Source of the DNA: Aequorivita capsosiphonis DSM 23843
GTDB lineage: Bacteria > Bacteroidota > Bacteroidia > Flavobacteriales > Flavobacteriaceae
Length of the DNA: 64,000 bases
Assembly (NCBI RefSeq): GCF_000429125.1
Contig: NZ_AUBG01000006.1
Span: 1-64,000 of the forward strand
Direction of reading: 5' to 3'
The notes below the pieces were generated by a model, which saw only the letters and a program-made list of their open reading frames with translations, ran no database searches and was not told the origin of the DNA. A program made the translations under genes and the position numbers. Within the stretch, counting starts at the first letter, position 1. Every line of letters begins with the position of its first letter. Shown in pieces: positions 27,032 to 36,080 of the stretch.

Positions 27032-27047
27032 TTTTGAAATGTCATCA
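27032..27047 (-). promoter_or_regulatory. Shared upstream motif of the two T9SS cargo genes
   Basis: On the minus strand this reads TGATGACATTTCAAAA, starting 50 bases and ending 35 bases before the subtilase ATG. The adhesin gene has TGATGACAATTTCAAAA (30940-30956) 40 bases before its ATG. The flanks also align loosely. It may be a regulator site or a duplicated leader. Confidence 0.45.
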
Positions 27048-27277
27048 AATTTTATTCTGAAGTAGATTTGAAAATTCTTTAAGCGTGGATCTTAAAAAAC
27101 ATGCGTTTCCATCAGAAGAGATTAGAAGTCTGGATTTTACCACCTACAAAGGAAATAAAGCTGATGTTTAAAATGAACTTGAGTTAGTTGGTTTCTTCGT
27201 TTTAGAAAACTTAAATCGCTGTCCCCAGATAGTTTAACATCGTCTTCAACTTCATCTTCGTCTTCATCTTCGAAAAA

Positions 27278-27324
27278 ACCTACAAGGAGCCACCGCCGAA
27301 AAAGTAGTGGAATGCCTTGCAGGT
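27278..27324. repeat. Hairpin repeat, ACCTACAAGG/CCTTGCAGGT arms
   Basis: The arms ACCTACAAGG and CCTTGCAGGT enclose 27 bases. It is the second copy of the element at 8486-8528 (opposite strand), sharing ACCTACAAGGAGCC and CCTTGCAGG. It lies just after the adhesin stop codon region. Confidence 0.6.
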
Positions 27325-27348
27325 CAACTTCACAGGCTATTGAAAAAC

Positions 27349-30300
27349 CTATCGTTTTATAATCCTTAAAGTTTTCGATCCTTCTTTAGCTGTACTAACT
27401 TTTACAAAATAAATACCTGCGGAAGTATTGATTTCCTGCCTAATCAGTTTTGTTGAAGCAAAATTTACAAAGGAAATTTGCTGTCCGAGCATATTGTATA
27501 TTTGTACAGTGACATCTGTATATTCCCTACCAAGATCTATGGTGAAATTACCGTTTGAAGGGTTTGGATACATTTTAATGCTACTTAAGGTATTTTCCTC
27601 AATACCTAAAACAATAGAATTGACTGTTAAAACTACCTGATTGCCATTCCTGCAAATCACGTCGAAATTATATATAAAGCCATCAAAATATCCACTGGCG
27701 GTTGGCTGAAGACTGCATTGAGTTATAGTTCCCGTAGTTGTAGCAACTATAAATTCATCTCCAACGTTTGCGGCAAAGCCCATCAATAAATTAATACTAC
27801 CATCAAATATGGCATTTCCTTGAACTGCTAATAAATCATAATCTGTTCCTTGATTACTTCCGTTCAATTCAATTTCGAGTTCAGAAGAAGATGTTGATTT
27901 AAAATCGCCCAGAACAGTTAGTATTCCGGCGGATTCACCTGGGGCGAAAGTACCATTGTTTATAAAGTTTGCAGCCGCAGGCACGTCTATTGTTGCAATT
28001 CCCATAACTTTTCCATCTGTAGTGTTTATAAAGTTTAATCCATTTATAAACTCTAATTCTCCAATCATTACATTAACAATCCCAGAGTTTGTGGTATTAG
28101 CAAGTATCGATGTGGTACCAACTCCTGCTGATTTTTTCAACAAGCCCATATTGTTGAACACGTGTGAAGAACCTGCGGTATAGGAAAGAATATTGCCATC
28201 GGTTATTAAGTCTATTACACCCGCCGCTTCATTATTTATTATTCCATCATTAACATAAAGAATGCCAACACTCTCATAATTGATTGTTCCATCATTGTTT
28301 AAGAGGCTATTATCGAATATATATTTACTCGCACCAGAAAGAAATGTAAGTTCTCCGGCATTAACTAAAGTACCTCCTCCTCTCAAATTGCCATCCTTCC
28401 AATTTACACCAATATTTCCGGTAAAATTGAAGGTAGCTGTCTTGGTTGGCTGAACGTTTACTTCATTATTCCAAGCAATCTCTCCATCCAATACTCCTTC
28501 TAAGGTACCTTCGCAAACTATTTGTGTATTCCATTGCAGATTATTTCCGCTGGAGACATTGTAGTTTCCATCAGTTAAGTATTTTGTAAGACCTGAAAAA
28601 TTAAGGCTACCGCTTTCTACCTCAACGGTGCCGTCATTATTATTTAAAACTGCTATAAATGTTGAAACACCAGTAGTTGTGGAGCGTTTTAATAATCCAA
28701 AATTATTCAAAACATGGGTAGCACCAGCAGTATAGGACATTGTAGTTCCATCCGCTTGAAAGTCGATTAGTCCCGTTGGTTGATTATTAATGGTTCCATC
28801 GTTTATATATAAGAGACCATCGCTTTCATAATTGATAATACCCTCATTATTTAACTTGGTATTATTAAAGATGTACTTACTGTTGGAAGTGACCATGCTA
28901 ATCATACTTTTATTGACCAAAGTTCCTTCCCCACTTAAACTGCCATTGGACCAGTTGACTCCCGTAGATCCGGTAAAGTCAAAATTGGCAGATGTGCCTG
29001 TAGGTACATTCACTTCGCTATTCCATAAAATTTCACCATCTAAGGCTCCTGTCAAGGTTCCCGAAAGCACTATCTGCGTATTAAATGTTAAAGATGTTCC
29101 CGTAGCCACATCATAAATTCCATCGTTTAAATATTTAGGTAGTGTCACAAAATTAAGGCTTCCACTTTCTACGGAAATTGTACCATCATTATTATGCAAC
29201 TCAATAATAATTGTAGATGTTCCAGTAGGAACTGTAGATTTGATTAATCCATTGTTGTTTAACTTATGCGCATTACCCGCCGTGTAAGAAATGGTACTTC
29301 CATTCGCCTTTAAATCGATGATTCCTGATGTTTTATTGTTTATTGTTCCATCATTGACGTACCAAATACCTGTACTATCATAGTTTATATCTCCGTTATT
29401 TTCTAGGATTGTATTGTCAAATATATATTTACTGTTTGCAGTTAATAATGTTATTTCACTTTTGTTATTTAAGGTTCCTCCTCCTCTCAAATTACCATTT
29501 GTCCAAATAACGCCCGTACTTCCAGTAAAATTGAAAATTGAAGTTGTACCTTGAGGTATATTAACTTCACCATTCCAAGAAATTTGGCCATTTAGCGTAC
29601 CCACCAAAGTTTGGGCACAAACAATTTGACTATTCCAAAGAAGGGAGCTGTTGCTGGCCACATTATAAGTTCCATTGGTTAAATTTTTCATGAGCCCACC
29701 AAAATCCAGTATGCCGCTATCTACTGAAATGGTACCAGCATTATTGTTTAATACAATGCCAATGCTTGATGTGCCATTAGTTAAAGATCGTTTTATAGTT
29801 CCAGAATTATTCAAAACATGGGTGCTTCCTGCGGTATAGGACATATTGTTTCCATCAGATTTTAAATCAATAAGCCCTCCAGTTTCATTATTGATGGTTC
29901 CATCATTAACATAGAAAACCCCTGTACTTTCAAAATTGATAACACCTTCATTTTTTACAGTAGTGTTTCCCAAAACATACCTAGAATTAGCCGTAAGCAT
30001 GGTAATTTTGCTCTTATTAGTAAGAACACCACCCCCATTTAAGGAGCCGTTGGTCCAATTTACACCCGTATTGCCAGAGAAGTTAAATGTTGCAGCAGCG
30101 GGTACGGCCACGACACCTGACCAATCTATTTTTCCATTTAGAACTCCAGTTAGCGTTCCTTCGCAGGTTACAGAGTTTATCCAATTTAAAGAAGCATTGT
30201 TACTTACATTATATACACCTCCTGTTAACTTTATTAGACCAAAATTAAAAGTCAGACTCCCAGTTTCAACCGCAATAGTTCCCCCATTGTTATGAAGCTC

Positions 30301-30900
30301 CGCAATGATGTTTACATCACCTGTGTTTGAGGTGCGTTTTATCAGGCCAGAATTATTTATTTTATGAGTTGCTCCCGCAGTATAACTTATGTTTCCCCCG
30401 GCAGTTTGTAAATCCATAATCCCCAATGTTTGATTGTTTATGGTTCCATCATTTATATATACAATACCAGTTCCTGTAAATTTTATTTTACCCAAATTAT
30501 CTAGGACTGTATTTCCAAATATATATTTTGAGTTTCCTGTAATAAAATTTATGATGCCATTGTTGGTCATCGTGCCTCCACCCTTAATATCACCATTAGA
30601 AAAATTAATAGTTGTATTGGAGCCAAATGAAGAAGGATTTGTAAAACTCAATGAATTGGAGATATTAAATGTTGAGTTTCCTTGAAGTGTAATAGATTTC
30701 GTACTTCCAGATACATTTAAATCTACCGTGAAACCAGTTGGTATCACCACATCTTGCGCCGCGGTGGGTACCGAGTTTAAACTCCAATTAAGAGTTGTAT
30801 TCCAGTTGTTATTAGCGCCGGAACCTGTCCAAGTATTTGTCTGTGCTGAAATTTTTAAGCAAAAAATACTCAATACTGAAAAAAATAATAATCGTTTCAT
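27349..30900 (-). CDS. Large repetitive secreted adhesin-like protein with T9SS sorting domain
   Basis: This 1183-residue protein starts at ATG 30900, before the signal peptide (LLFFSVLSIFCLKISAQ). Residues about 20-110 hold WTGSGANNNWNTTLNWS, a start common to T9SS surface proteins. Five tandem units of about 184 residues follow, each marked by NSKYIF and YVNDGTINN and a YTAG.TH.LNN.G string; they are Asn/Thr/Gly-rich and look like a beta-helix passenger. The last 75 residues are a type A sorting domain (YPNPSNGNFTIDLG to LRIIKR). Surface adhesion is inferred. It is followed on the same strand by the subtilase. Confidence 0.85.
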   Translation of the reverse strand: MKRLLFFSVLSIFCLKISAQTNTWTGSGANNNWNTTLNWSLNSVPTAAQDVVIPTGFTVDLNVSGSTKSITLQGNSTFNISNSLSFTNPSSFGSNTTINFSNGDIKGGGTMTNNGIINFITGNSKYIFGNTVLDNLGKIKFTGTGIVYINDGTINNQTLGIMDLQTAGGNISYTAGATHKINNSGLIKRTSNTGDVNIIAELHNNGGTIAVETGSLTFNFGLIKLTGGVYNVSNNASLNWINSVTCEGTLTGVLNGKIDWSGVVAVPAAATFNFSGNTGVNWTNGSLNGGGVLTNKSKITMLTANSRYVLGNTTVKNEGVINFESTGVFYVNDGTINNETGGLIDLKSDGNNMSYTAGSTHVLNNSGTIKRSLTNGTSSIGIVLNNNAGTISVDSGILDFGGLMKNLTNGTYNVASNSSLLWNSQIVCAQTLVGTLNGQISWNGEVNIPQGTTSIFNFTGSTGVIWTNGNLRGGGTLNNKSEITLLTANSKYIFDNTILENNGDINYDSTGIWYVNDGTINNKTSGIIDLKANGSTISYTAGNAHKLNNNGLIKSTVPTGTSTIIIELHNNDGTISVESGSLNFVTLPKYLNDGIYDVATGTSLTFNTQIVLSGTLTGALDGEILWNSEVNVPTGTSANFDFTGSTGVNWSNGSLSGEGTLVNKSMISMVTSNSKYIFNNTKLNNEGIINYESDGLLYINDGTINNQPTGLIDFQADGTTMSYTAGATHVLNNFGLLKRSTTTGVSTFIAVLNNNDGTVEVESGSLNFSGLTKYLTDGNYNVSSGNNLQWNTQIVCEGTLEGVLDGEIAWNNEVNVQPTKTATFNFTGNIGVNWKDGNLRGGGTLVNAGELTFLSGASKYIFDNSLLNNDGTINYESVGILYVNDGIINNEAAGVIDLITDGNILSYTAGSSHVFNNMGLLKKSAGVGTTSILANTTNSGIVNVMIGELEFINGLNFINTTDGKVMGIATIDVPAAANFINNGTFAPGESAGILTVLGDFKSTSSSELEIELNGSNQGTDYDLLAVQGNAIFDGSINLLMGFAANVGDEFIVATTTGTITQCSLQPTASGYFDGFIYNFDVICRNGNQVVLTVNSIVLGIEENTLSSIKMYPNPSNGNFTIDLGREYTDVTVQIYNMLGQQISFVNFASTKLIRQEINTSAGIYFVKVSTAKEGSKTLRIIKR
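27985..30534 (-). repeat. Five in-gene repeats of about 552 bp
   Basis: The marker NSKYIF or its variants (NSRYVL, ASKYIF) begins at residues 123, 305, 489, 673 and 857 of the adhesin, spacing 182, 184, 184 and 184. Units differ in sequence, so they are not recent copies, but their length is tightly held. The last unit is followed by a divergent linker to the sorting domain. Ends are approximate. Confidence 0.85.
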
Positions 30901-30939
30901 AATATTTGGTTTTAGGATTATATAGCTACATCGAAGTGA

Positions 30940-30956
30940 TTTTGAAATTGTCATCA
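30940..30956 (-). promoter_or_regulatory. Shared upstream motif, adhesin copy
   Basis: TGATGACAATTTCAAAA on the minus strand differs from the copy at 27032-27047 only by one extra A. Both lie 35-40 bases before their start codons. Confidence 0.45.
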
Positions 30957-31097
30957 CTTTTTTAGAAGAAAAAAAGTCACGCATGATTGATGATGGATAA
31001 CGGAAGAAAAATTGAGGCTGGATAAAGTGTTTCGGGTTTCCACAAAAACATTTGAATTATATTTTCGTATCTCTTGGATAAGGTTTTTGAAATCTCA

Positions 31098-31127
31098 TTG
31101 ATATAATCAAAAAGTATTTTATTTTTG
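31098..31127 (+). promoter_or_regulatory. Bacteroidota promoter of mvaD
   Basis: TTG (31098-31100), a 19-base spacer and TATTTTTG (31120-31127) match the consensus TTG-N19-TAnnTTTG. Placing the final G at -4 gives a start near 31131 and a 15-nt leader before ATG 31146. Confidence 0.6.
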
Positions 31128-31145
31128 TGATACTATTCCCAAGCC

Positions 31146-32240
31146 ATGCCAGAACATCGTTTTATTGTTTGCAACTACTCCCATCCTTTATCTTCCGGAA
31201 CCGTTTCTTGGCAATCGCCCAGCAACATCGCCTTGGTAAAATACTGGGGAAAATATGGCGAACAGCTGCCAATGAATGCTTCCATCAGTTTTACATTGAA
31301 GAATTGTAATACCAAAACAAGGCTTTCTTTTGAAAAGCGCACCTTCGCTAAAGCTTCGGAGCGTGTAGGTTTTGATTTTGAAGTTTATCTCGATGGAGAA
31401 AGAGAAGTCTCCTTTGAACCTAAGATTCAGAAATTCTTTGAAAGAGTGGAAGTGTATTTACCATTTCTAAAAGATTTCAAATTTAAAATTGAAACTGCTA
31501 ATAGTTTTCCGCATAGTAGCGGCATTGCTTCTTCTGCAAGTGGTATGAGTGCTTTAGCATTGTGTTTAATGGATATGGAAAAACAAATGCAGGAAGACAT
31601 TACGGAAGATTATTTCATTGAAAAAGCTTCCTTTCTTGCACGTTTGGGCTCTGGAAGTGCATGCAGAAGTTTGGAAGGCCCAATCATAATATGGGGCGAA
31701 CATTCCAAAATTGATGATAGTAGCAATCTCTTCGGAACAAAATACCCTTTTAAAGTTCACGAAAATTTTGAAAATTATCAAGACACGATTCTTTTAGTTG
31801 ATAAAGGTGAAAAGCAAGTGAGTAGTACCCTTGGCCACGATTTGATGTTGGATCATCCTTTTGCCGAACAACGTTTTCTTCAAGCAAAAAATAATCTCAC
31901 CAAACTGCATCCTGTTCTTAAAACAGGGAATATTTCAGAATTTATAAAAATTGTGGAGAGCGAGGCCTTATCTCTTCACGCCATGATGATGACTTCGATG
32001 CCATACTTTATATTAATGAAGCCAAATACTTTGGAAATACTGAACCGTATTTGGAAATTCAGGGAAGAAACGGGAAGTAATGTCTGCTTCACTTTGGATG
32101 CTGGTGCAAATGTGCATATGCTTTATCCAGAAGTTGAAAAGGAAACAGTTATGCAGTTTATAAAAAATCAACTTTCACCATTCTGTAAAAACGACGAGTT
32201 TATTGTCGATGAGGTTGGGATGGGAGCTTTCAAAATTTAA
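31146..32240 (+). CDS. mvaD: Diphosphomevalonate decarboxylase
   Basis: The 364-residue GHMP-superfamily enzyme turns mevalonate diphosphate into isopentenyl diphosphate. Family marks are WQSPSNIALVKYWGK near residues 19-33, the ATP loop FPHSSGIASSASGMSAL, RLGSGSACRS (the Arg and Ser around the active site), and the C-terminal CFTLDAGANVHMLY. It belongs with the mevalonate kinase gene about 4 kb on. One odd point is a run TFAKASERVG after SFEKR, encoded by a sequence also found as an intergenic repeat (31343-31369). The fold and motifs around it look intact. Confidence 0.93.
   Translation: MPEHRFIVCNYSHPLSSGTVSWQSPSNIALVKYWGKYGEQLPMNASISFTLKNCNTKTRLSFEKRTFAKASERVGFDFEVYLDGEREVSFEPKIQKFFERVEVYLPFLKDFKFKIETANSFPHSSGIASSASGMSALALCLMDMEKQMQEDITEDYFIEKASFLARLGSGSACRSLEGPIIIWGEHSKIDDSSNLFGTKYPFKVHENFENYQDTILLVDKGEKQVSSTLGHDLMLDHPFAEQRFLQAKNNLTKLHPVLKTGNISEFIKIVESEALSLHAMMMTSMPYFILMKPNTLEILNRIWKFREETGSNVCFTLDAGANVHMLYPEVEKETVMQFIKNQLSPFCKNDEFIVDEVGMGAFKI
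31343..31369. repeat. Repeat element inside the mvaD reading frame
   Basis: ACCTTCGCTAAAGCTTCGGAG begins at 31341 in the frame and matches the intergenic copy starting at 37992 in all but one of 21 bases. Translated it gives TFAKASE in a surface-loop position. A more diverged relative is at 8919-8950 on the other strand. Confidence 0.6.
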
Positions 32241-32254
32241 GCTCCTTGCCCTGT

Positions 32255-32276
32255 CATTGTGAGGCACGAAGGAATC
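32255..32276. repeat. Dispersed intergenic repeat, CATTGTGAG type
   Basis: CATTGTGAGGCACGAAGGAATC is the second copy of the 22-base element at 6688-6709 (three differences). It lies between the convergent mvaD and CHAT-protein genes. A looser relative, GCAATTGCGAAACACGAAC, is near 61758. Confidence 0.55.
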
Positions 32277-32292
32277 AGGGGAAGGTGGTTTT

Positions 32293-35200
32293 TCAGCTTT
32301 TTCGCTTAAAAATCGGAAGGGGCTTTATAATTACCAATGCTAATGCCAAAGCCACCACTCCAGCCATGCCATACCACCACCAAGCTAAACCGCTGTTTAA
32401 ATCTATTGGAGTTACATCACCAATAAGTACTAGTGCAGCCCAATATTGAGGCGCGGCAGTTCTTCCTTCGGCTGTGGAGATATAAGTTAGTTTTGCATTT
32501 CGCAGGGCTTCGTCTTTAGGCATGCCTTCTGAAAGTTTATTATAAAAAAGCTCCACAATCTTCGCGCTGGATTCTTCATCAATTTGCCAGAGACTGGTCA
32601 AAATACTTTCACTACCCGCATAGTTGAAAGCGTGTGCTAAAGAAATCATTCCTTCACCTGCCTGATACGTAGGTTTTCCAGTTTCGCAGGCAGTGAGCAT
32701 AGCGAGGTTTGAAGAAAGATCTATATTGTAAATCTCGTATGAATACAACGAGTTTTCATCATAATTTTGATTTCCTTCCGTCTTCTTTGCGAAAATTAAC
32801 CGACTGAGTTCGGGACTTATATTGTTGCTTTCGGCATGAGTGCCAATATGTATTATTTTATGTTCCTTGGCTTGCTTGATAAATAAATCCTTGCTCGCGT
32901 TTTCGTTTATAAAATAATTTCCATCAAAAATCTTGGAGTAGTGTTTAACCAGATCTGCACTAAAAGGTTGGGGTAGGAGCGTGAGATAGGTTTTGTCCAA
33001 CTTTACCGAATCTTTGATTGCCAATTTGTACTCCTCTTTCATGGCTTTGTTAAATCCAGGGGCAAAGGCAATATAATCTGAAGTATAATTGGCCACTTTC
33101 CCTTTATCTTTATATAGAAGAAGACTAAAATTATACGAAATATCGTATTTCGCCAACAGGCTGTTAGTGGCCATTTCCTTAAAACTTTTAATTGGTTTTG
33201 GAGTAAGGGTTTCAAAACTTAGATTGAAAAGATCTCTATCTGGAATTATTACAAGCTTACTGGTTTGCACGTATTTTTCTAGCGGAAGCCAAAGTTCTTT
33301 ATAAAGCTCGAAAAGTAAGGGACTCATTTTTTCTGCTGAATTTCCATAATCACTTAAACTTGAAATATAATTTTTAACAGGTTTATAATTTAGAGGAACC
33401 ATTTTTTTTAATACAGAAGAAACAACAAAAGCATACAAGCTGTCTTCAATAAATATATAACGCACCACAGTAGTACTCTCTGGAATTTTTTCCTGTAGAT
33501 TATTTATAGGTTCTTCCAAAGTGGCATAGCGCATTTTATAATACTTTGGAAATCTATTCTTTAGGGAATCCAGAAAATACTCCCAATTTTGAGAATCTTT
33601 AAAGAATGACTTTATATCACTGTTTTCGGAATCATTTAAGGACGAAGCTAATTTGTTTTTCAAATCACTTTCACGAGAAATTACTTCTTTGGGAATTTGT
33701 TGAAAATCCATATTTTCCCTTAAGTTTAATCGGGAACGGATCCGATTATAAATGCTGGATTCGTGAAGGGCGATTAATTTATTTAAATATACTTTATCTT
33801 TAGTGGTATTGTATAATTCTAATCTAAGTTTTTCCGCAAAATTGAGGAGCTCTTCGTTTTCGGTTATTAGCAGATTAATATCTTCAGGGGTATTAACCAC
33901 TTTTTTTCGATAATCCAAAATAGCGATACCCTCTTCTACTTGTTGCAAAAGTTCCTTCAAAACAGAAGGGGATTTATCTTCGGCTTGATAATATTTTGAA
34001 GCAGCATTAATCAGCAATGCTTGTGGTTTTCTGTATTGGCTAAGAATGGAATCTGTCGCGCTGATCTTTTCTGTTCCTTCCGAAACATTAAAACACAATG
34101 CTTCTTCGCTATATTTTTCTGCTTCTGCATAATCTTTAAGGAGAAATTGTACCTGTGCCAGATTGATGATGTGATAAAACTCTTGTAATGTGTTTTTGAA
34201 ATCGCCTTGATGCGTAAAATTGTAGGTTTCCAATGCTAATGCAACAGCCTTCTCCTTTTTTTGGTTTTTTGCGGCAAAGAGGGAATATTCTAAAATATTG
34301 TCCAAAAAATCCTTGGTGTAAATTCCACCCATTGACTTGCGGTAGGTTAGTTGGGCTTTTTCATAAAAATTTGCAGCATTTTCAACATCGTCCATAGATT
34401 CATAAATAGTGGCGCGGGTTGTGAGCGCTGCAGCTTCCCAATACAAATCGGATCCCGAACTGGTTTTTAAAAGCTCCAAGGCTCGGTCTGCGTTTTCTGC
34501 AGCACCTTTAAAATCGCGACTCGCAGTTTTAGCTTCCGCTAGAATTATATTCGAAATGATGAGGTTGATATCGTTCGCATCGTAAAGTGTTTTTTTCTGC
34601 TCAAAAGAATATTCAATCAATTCCTGTGCGCGGGAATGTTCACCAAGAGTATTATAAAAAGTAGCCATATTGTCTATCACCATGCATTGATTACCCTTAG
34701 CTTTGTAGATGCGGGCCTCATCTGTAGATCGATCTATATATTCTTGAAATCCTGCAATTGATTCTTCTGAAATTGAAATTGCATTTCTGTTCTTTCCAAG
34801 AGCATTCCACAAGACAGCGAGGTTTAGTTTCACCAGTGCTGGTCTGTAGTAGCGATTCATAATATCGGTTTCATCTGTTTTTTCCAAGACTTTAACAGCT
34901 TCCTGAAAATAGAATTTGGCGCTGTCAAGTTTCGCTTCCTGCCACATCATTCCGCCAAGCGCATTATAAACTTGATTGTAGAAAACATAATCCGGCTTTC
35001 CAGTTTTTTTTAAGAGGTTTAAGGCTTTTTGATAGTGTTGTTTTGCCAATGGGAAATCACCCATTTTTGAAGCATAATAGCCGCGACGGTAAAACACCCC
35101 TGCTAAATCGGTATTTTGAGGCTCCTTATTCTGTTTTGCGAAGGGAATGGCTGTTTCCAGAAGATCGTAGGCTTTTTGATGTTTCCCGGCATCATCGTAA

Positions 35201-35550
35201 ATCCAGCCTAATTCTGTTATTGCCTGAACAATGAAATGTGGACTGGCAGAGGTTTTAATTTCTTCGGTAAGGGCTTCGGCTTTTTTTATTGCTTGGTTTT
35301 TATCGCCATTATTCAGCTTAAAGCTCCCTTCAAACTGGATATATTTGTAAAGACTATCGTGTTTTTTCTCAGCTTTGAAATAGGTAATGGTTTTTGCAAC
35401 TTCCGCACGTGCTTTTGGAAAGGAATCTTGCTCAATAAGATTTTGGATATCTTTTACTGAAGATATTTTCTCTTGGGAATACCCGTGAAAGAACACCAGC
35501 ATAAATAATAGCTGGAAGAGGAATGAAAATCTCCGGTTTTTAGATAGCAT
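32293..35550 (-). CDS. TPR-repeat protein with C-terminal CHAT (caspase-like) domain, exported and membrane-anchored
   Basis: This 1085-residue protein has a signal peptide (about 1-26), many TPR helical repeats (about 40-480; e.g. AGVFYRRGYYASKMGDFPLAKQHYQKAL), a helical linker, and a CHAT domain (about 790-1040). A C-terminal membrane helix (about 1050-1075) and a basic tail (FKRKS) follow. Both catalytic residues of the caspase-like fold are present: His in IIHIGTHAESN and Cys in MLTACETG. CHAT proteases are often activated by partners; secreted TPR-CHAT proteins of Bacteroidota have no settled role. It is divergent from the mevalonate kinase gene. Confidence 0.9.
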   Translation of the reverse strand: MLSKNRRFSFLFQLLFMLVFFHGYSQEKISSVKDIQNLIEQDSFPKARAEVAKTITYFKAEKKHDSLYKYIQFEGSFKLNNGDKNQAIKKAEALTEEIKTSASPHFIVQAITELGWIYDDAGKHQKAYDLLETAIPFAKQNKEPQNTDLAGVFYRRGYYASKMGDFPLAKQHYQKALNLLKKTGKPDYVFYNQVYNALGGMMWQEAKLDSAKFYFQEAVKVLEKTDETDIMNRYYRPALVKLNLAVLWNALGKNRNAISISEESIAGFQEYIDRSTDEARIYKAKGNQCMVIDNMATFYNTLGEHSRAQELIEYSFEQKKTLYDANDINLIISNIILAEAKTASRDFKGAAENADRALELLKTSSGSDLYWEAAALTTRATIYESMDDVENAANFYEKAQLTYRKSMGGIYTKDFLDNILEYSLFAAKNQKKEKAVALALETYNFTHQGDFKNTLQEFYHIINLAQVQFLLKDYAEAEKYSEEALCFNVSEGTEKISATDSILSQYRKPQALLINAASKYYQAEDKSPSVLKELLQQVEEGIAILDYRKKVVNTPEDINLLITENEELLNFAEKLRLELYNTTKDKVYLNKLIALHESSIYNRIRSRLNLRENMDFQQIPKEVISRESDLKNKLASSLNDSENSDIKSFFKDSQNWEYFLDSLKNRFPKYYKMRYATLEEPINNLQEKIPESTTVVRYIFIEDSLYAFVVSSVLKKMVPLNYKPVKNYISSLSDYGNSAEKMSPLLFELYKELWLPLEKYVQTSKLVIIPDRDLFNLSFETLTPKPIKSFKEMATNSLLAKYDISYNFSLLLYKDKGKVANYTSDYIAFAPGFNKAMKEEYKLAIKDSVKLDKTYLTLLPQPFSADLVKHYSKIFDGNYFINENASKDLFIKQAKEHKIIHIGTHAESNNISPELSRLIFAKKTEGNQNYDENSLYSYEIYNIDLSSNLAMLTACETGKPTYQAGEGMISLAHAFNYAGSESILTSLWQIDEESSAKIVELFYNKLSEGMPKDEALRNAKLTYISTAEGRTAAPQYWAALVLIGDVTPIDLNSGLAWWWYGMAGVVALALALVIIKPLPIFKRKS

Positions 35551-36080
35551 AATTTAGAAAAGCTTCAAAAAGATAAAACGCAACCGGGGATAATGCTAAG
35601 AAAGATACAAATTTATTTTTATTGTCTCTGTTCTTGGTTGTAAAAATTCTTTTTAAAGCTTTTCAACTTTGCTCTTCATATTCTGTTCTGGTATGCTTAC
35701 TAGTGCTTTGATCCTGGTTTGGATTACTTTGCCGAGTATTGTGTTTTTGAGATCTTCGGAACTATTTTCTTTGTTACAATTTAGATTTTCTGCGTTGTTG
35801 TTGCCAAAGGAGCTATATTAAAGTTGAAACAAACTAAAGGTTTACATGGGGAATTGAATATTTCATTCTTTGGTTGTTGACTTCCTTATAAAAGACATCG
35901 AAATAAAATTATAATGTCATCAAGCAAGAATACCATCCTTATGTACAGTGTATTAAACACTTATTTTTCAATTAATTCCTGGTGCTTTGGTGAAAGATAT
36001 TTGTTAAAATAGTTATCTTTGCAGCTTGTTACAGTTTTAAGAATAAAACTTGTACTTTTATAGTTACAACACAACAGCTT
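35551..36080. other. Divergent intergenic region between CHAT gene and mevalonate kinase gene
   Basis: This 530-base stretch has no convincing gene. A 42-codon frame with ATG at 35693 (to 35821, plus strand) is Leu-rich but lacks a credible ribosome site. The plus-strand promoter box for the kinase is at 36014-36021. I see no named regulatory RNA. Confidence 0.4.
36014..36021 (+). promoter_or_regulatory. -7 box for the mevalonate kinase gene
   Basis: TATCTTTG is a perfect TAnnTTTG match and is followed by CAGC, a context often seen in flavobacterial promoters. The predicted start is near 36025, leaving a leader of 56 nt. A TTTG at 35986-35989 is too far for an ideal -33 box. Confidence 0.45.

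Larger units (their letters stand above)
26998..27348. other. Intergenic, upstream of the subtilase gene
   Basis: No gene is seen. It contains the motif shared with the adhesin promoter (27032-27047), a CTTC-based run of CTTCAACTTCATCTTCGTC type near 27243-27272, and a hairpin repeat (27278-27324). Confidence 0.45.

Noticed and set aside
27243-27272. CTTC-type run as a phase-variation microsatellite
   Set aside because: The units are impure and the run is outside any gene, well away from a promoter core.
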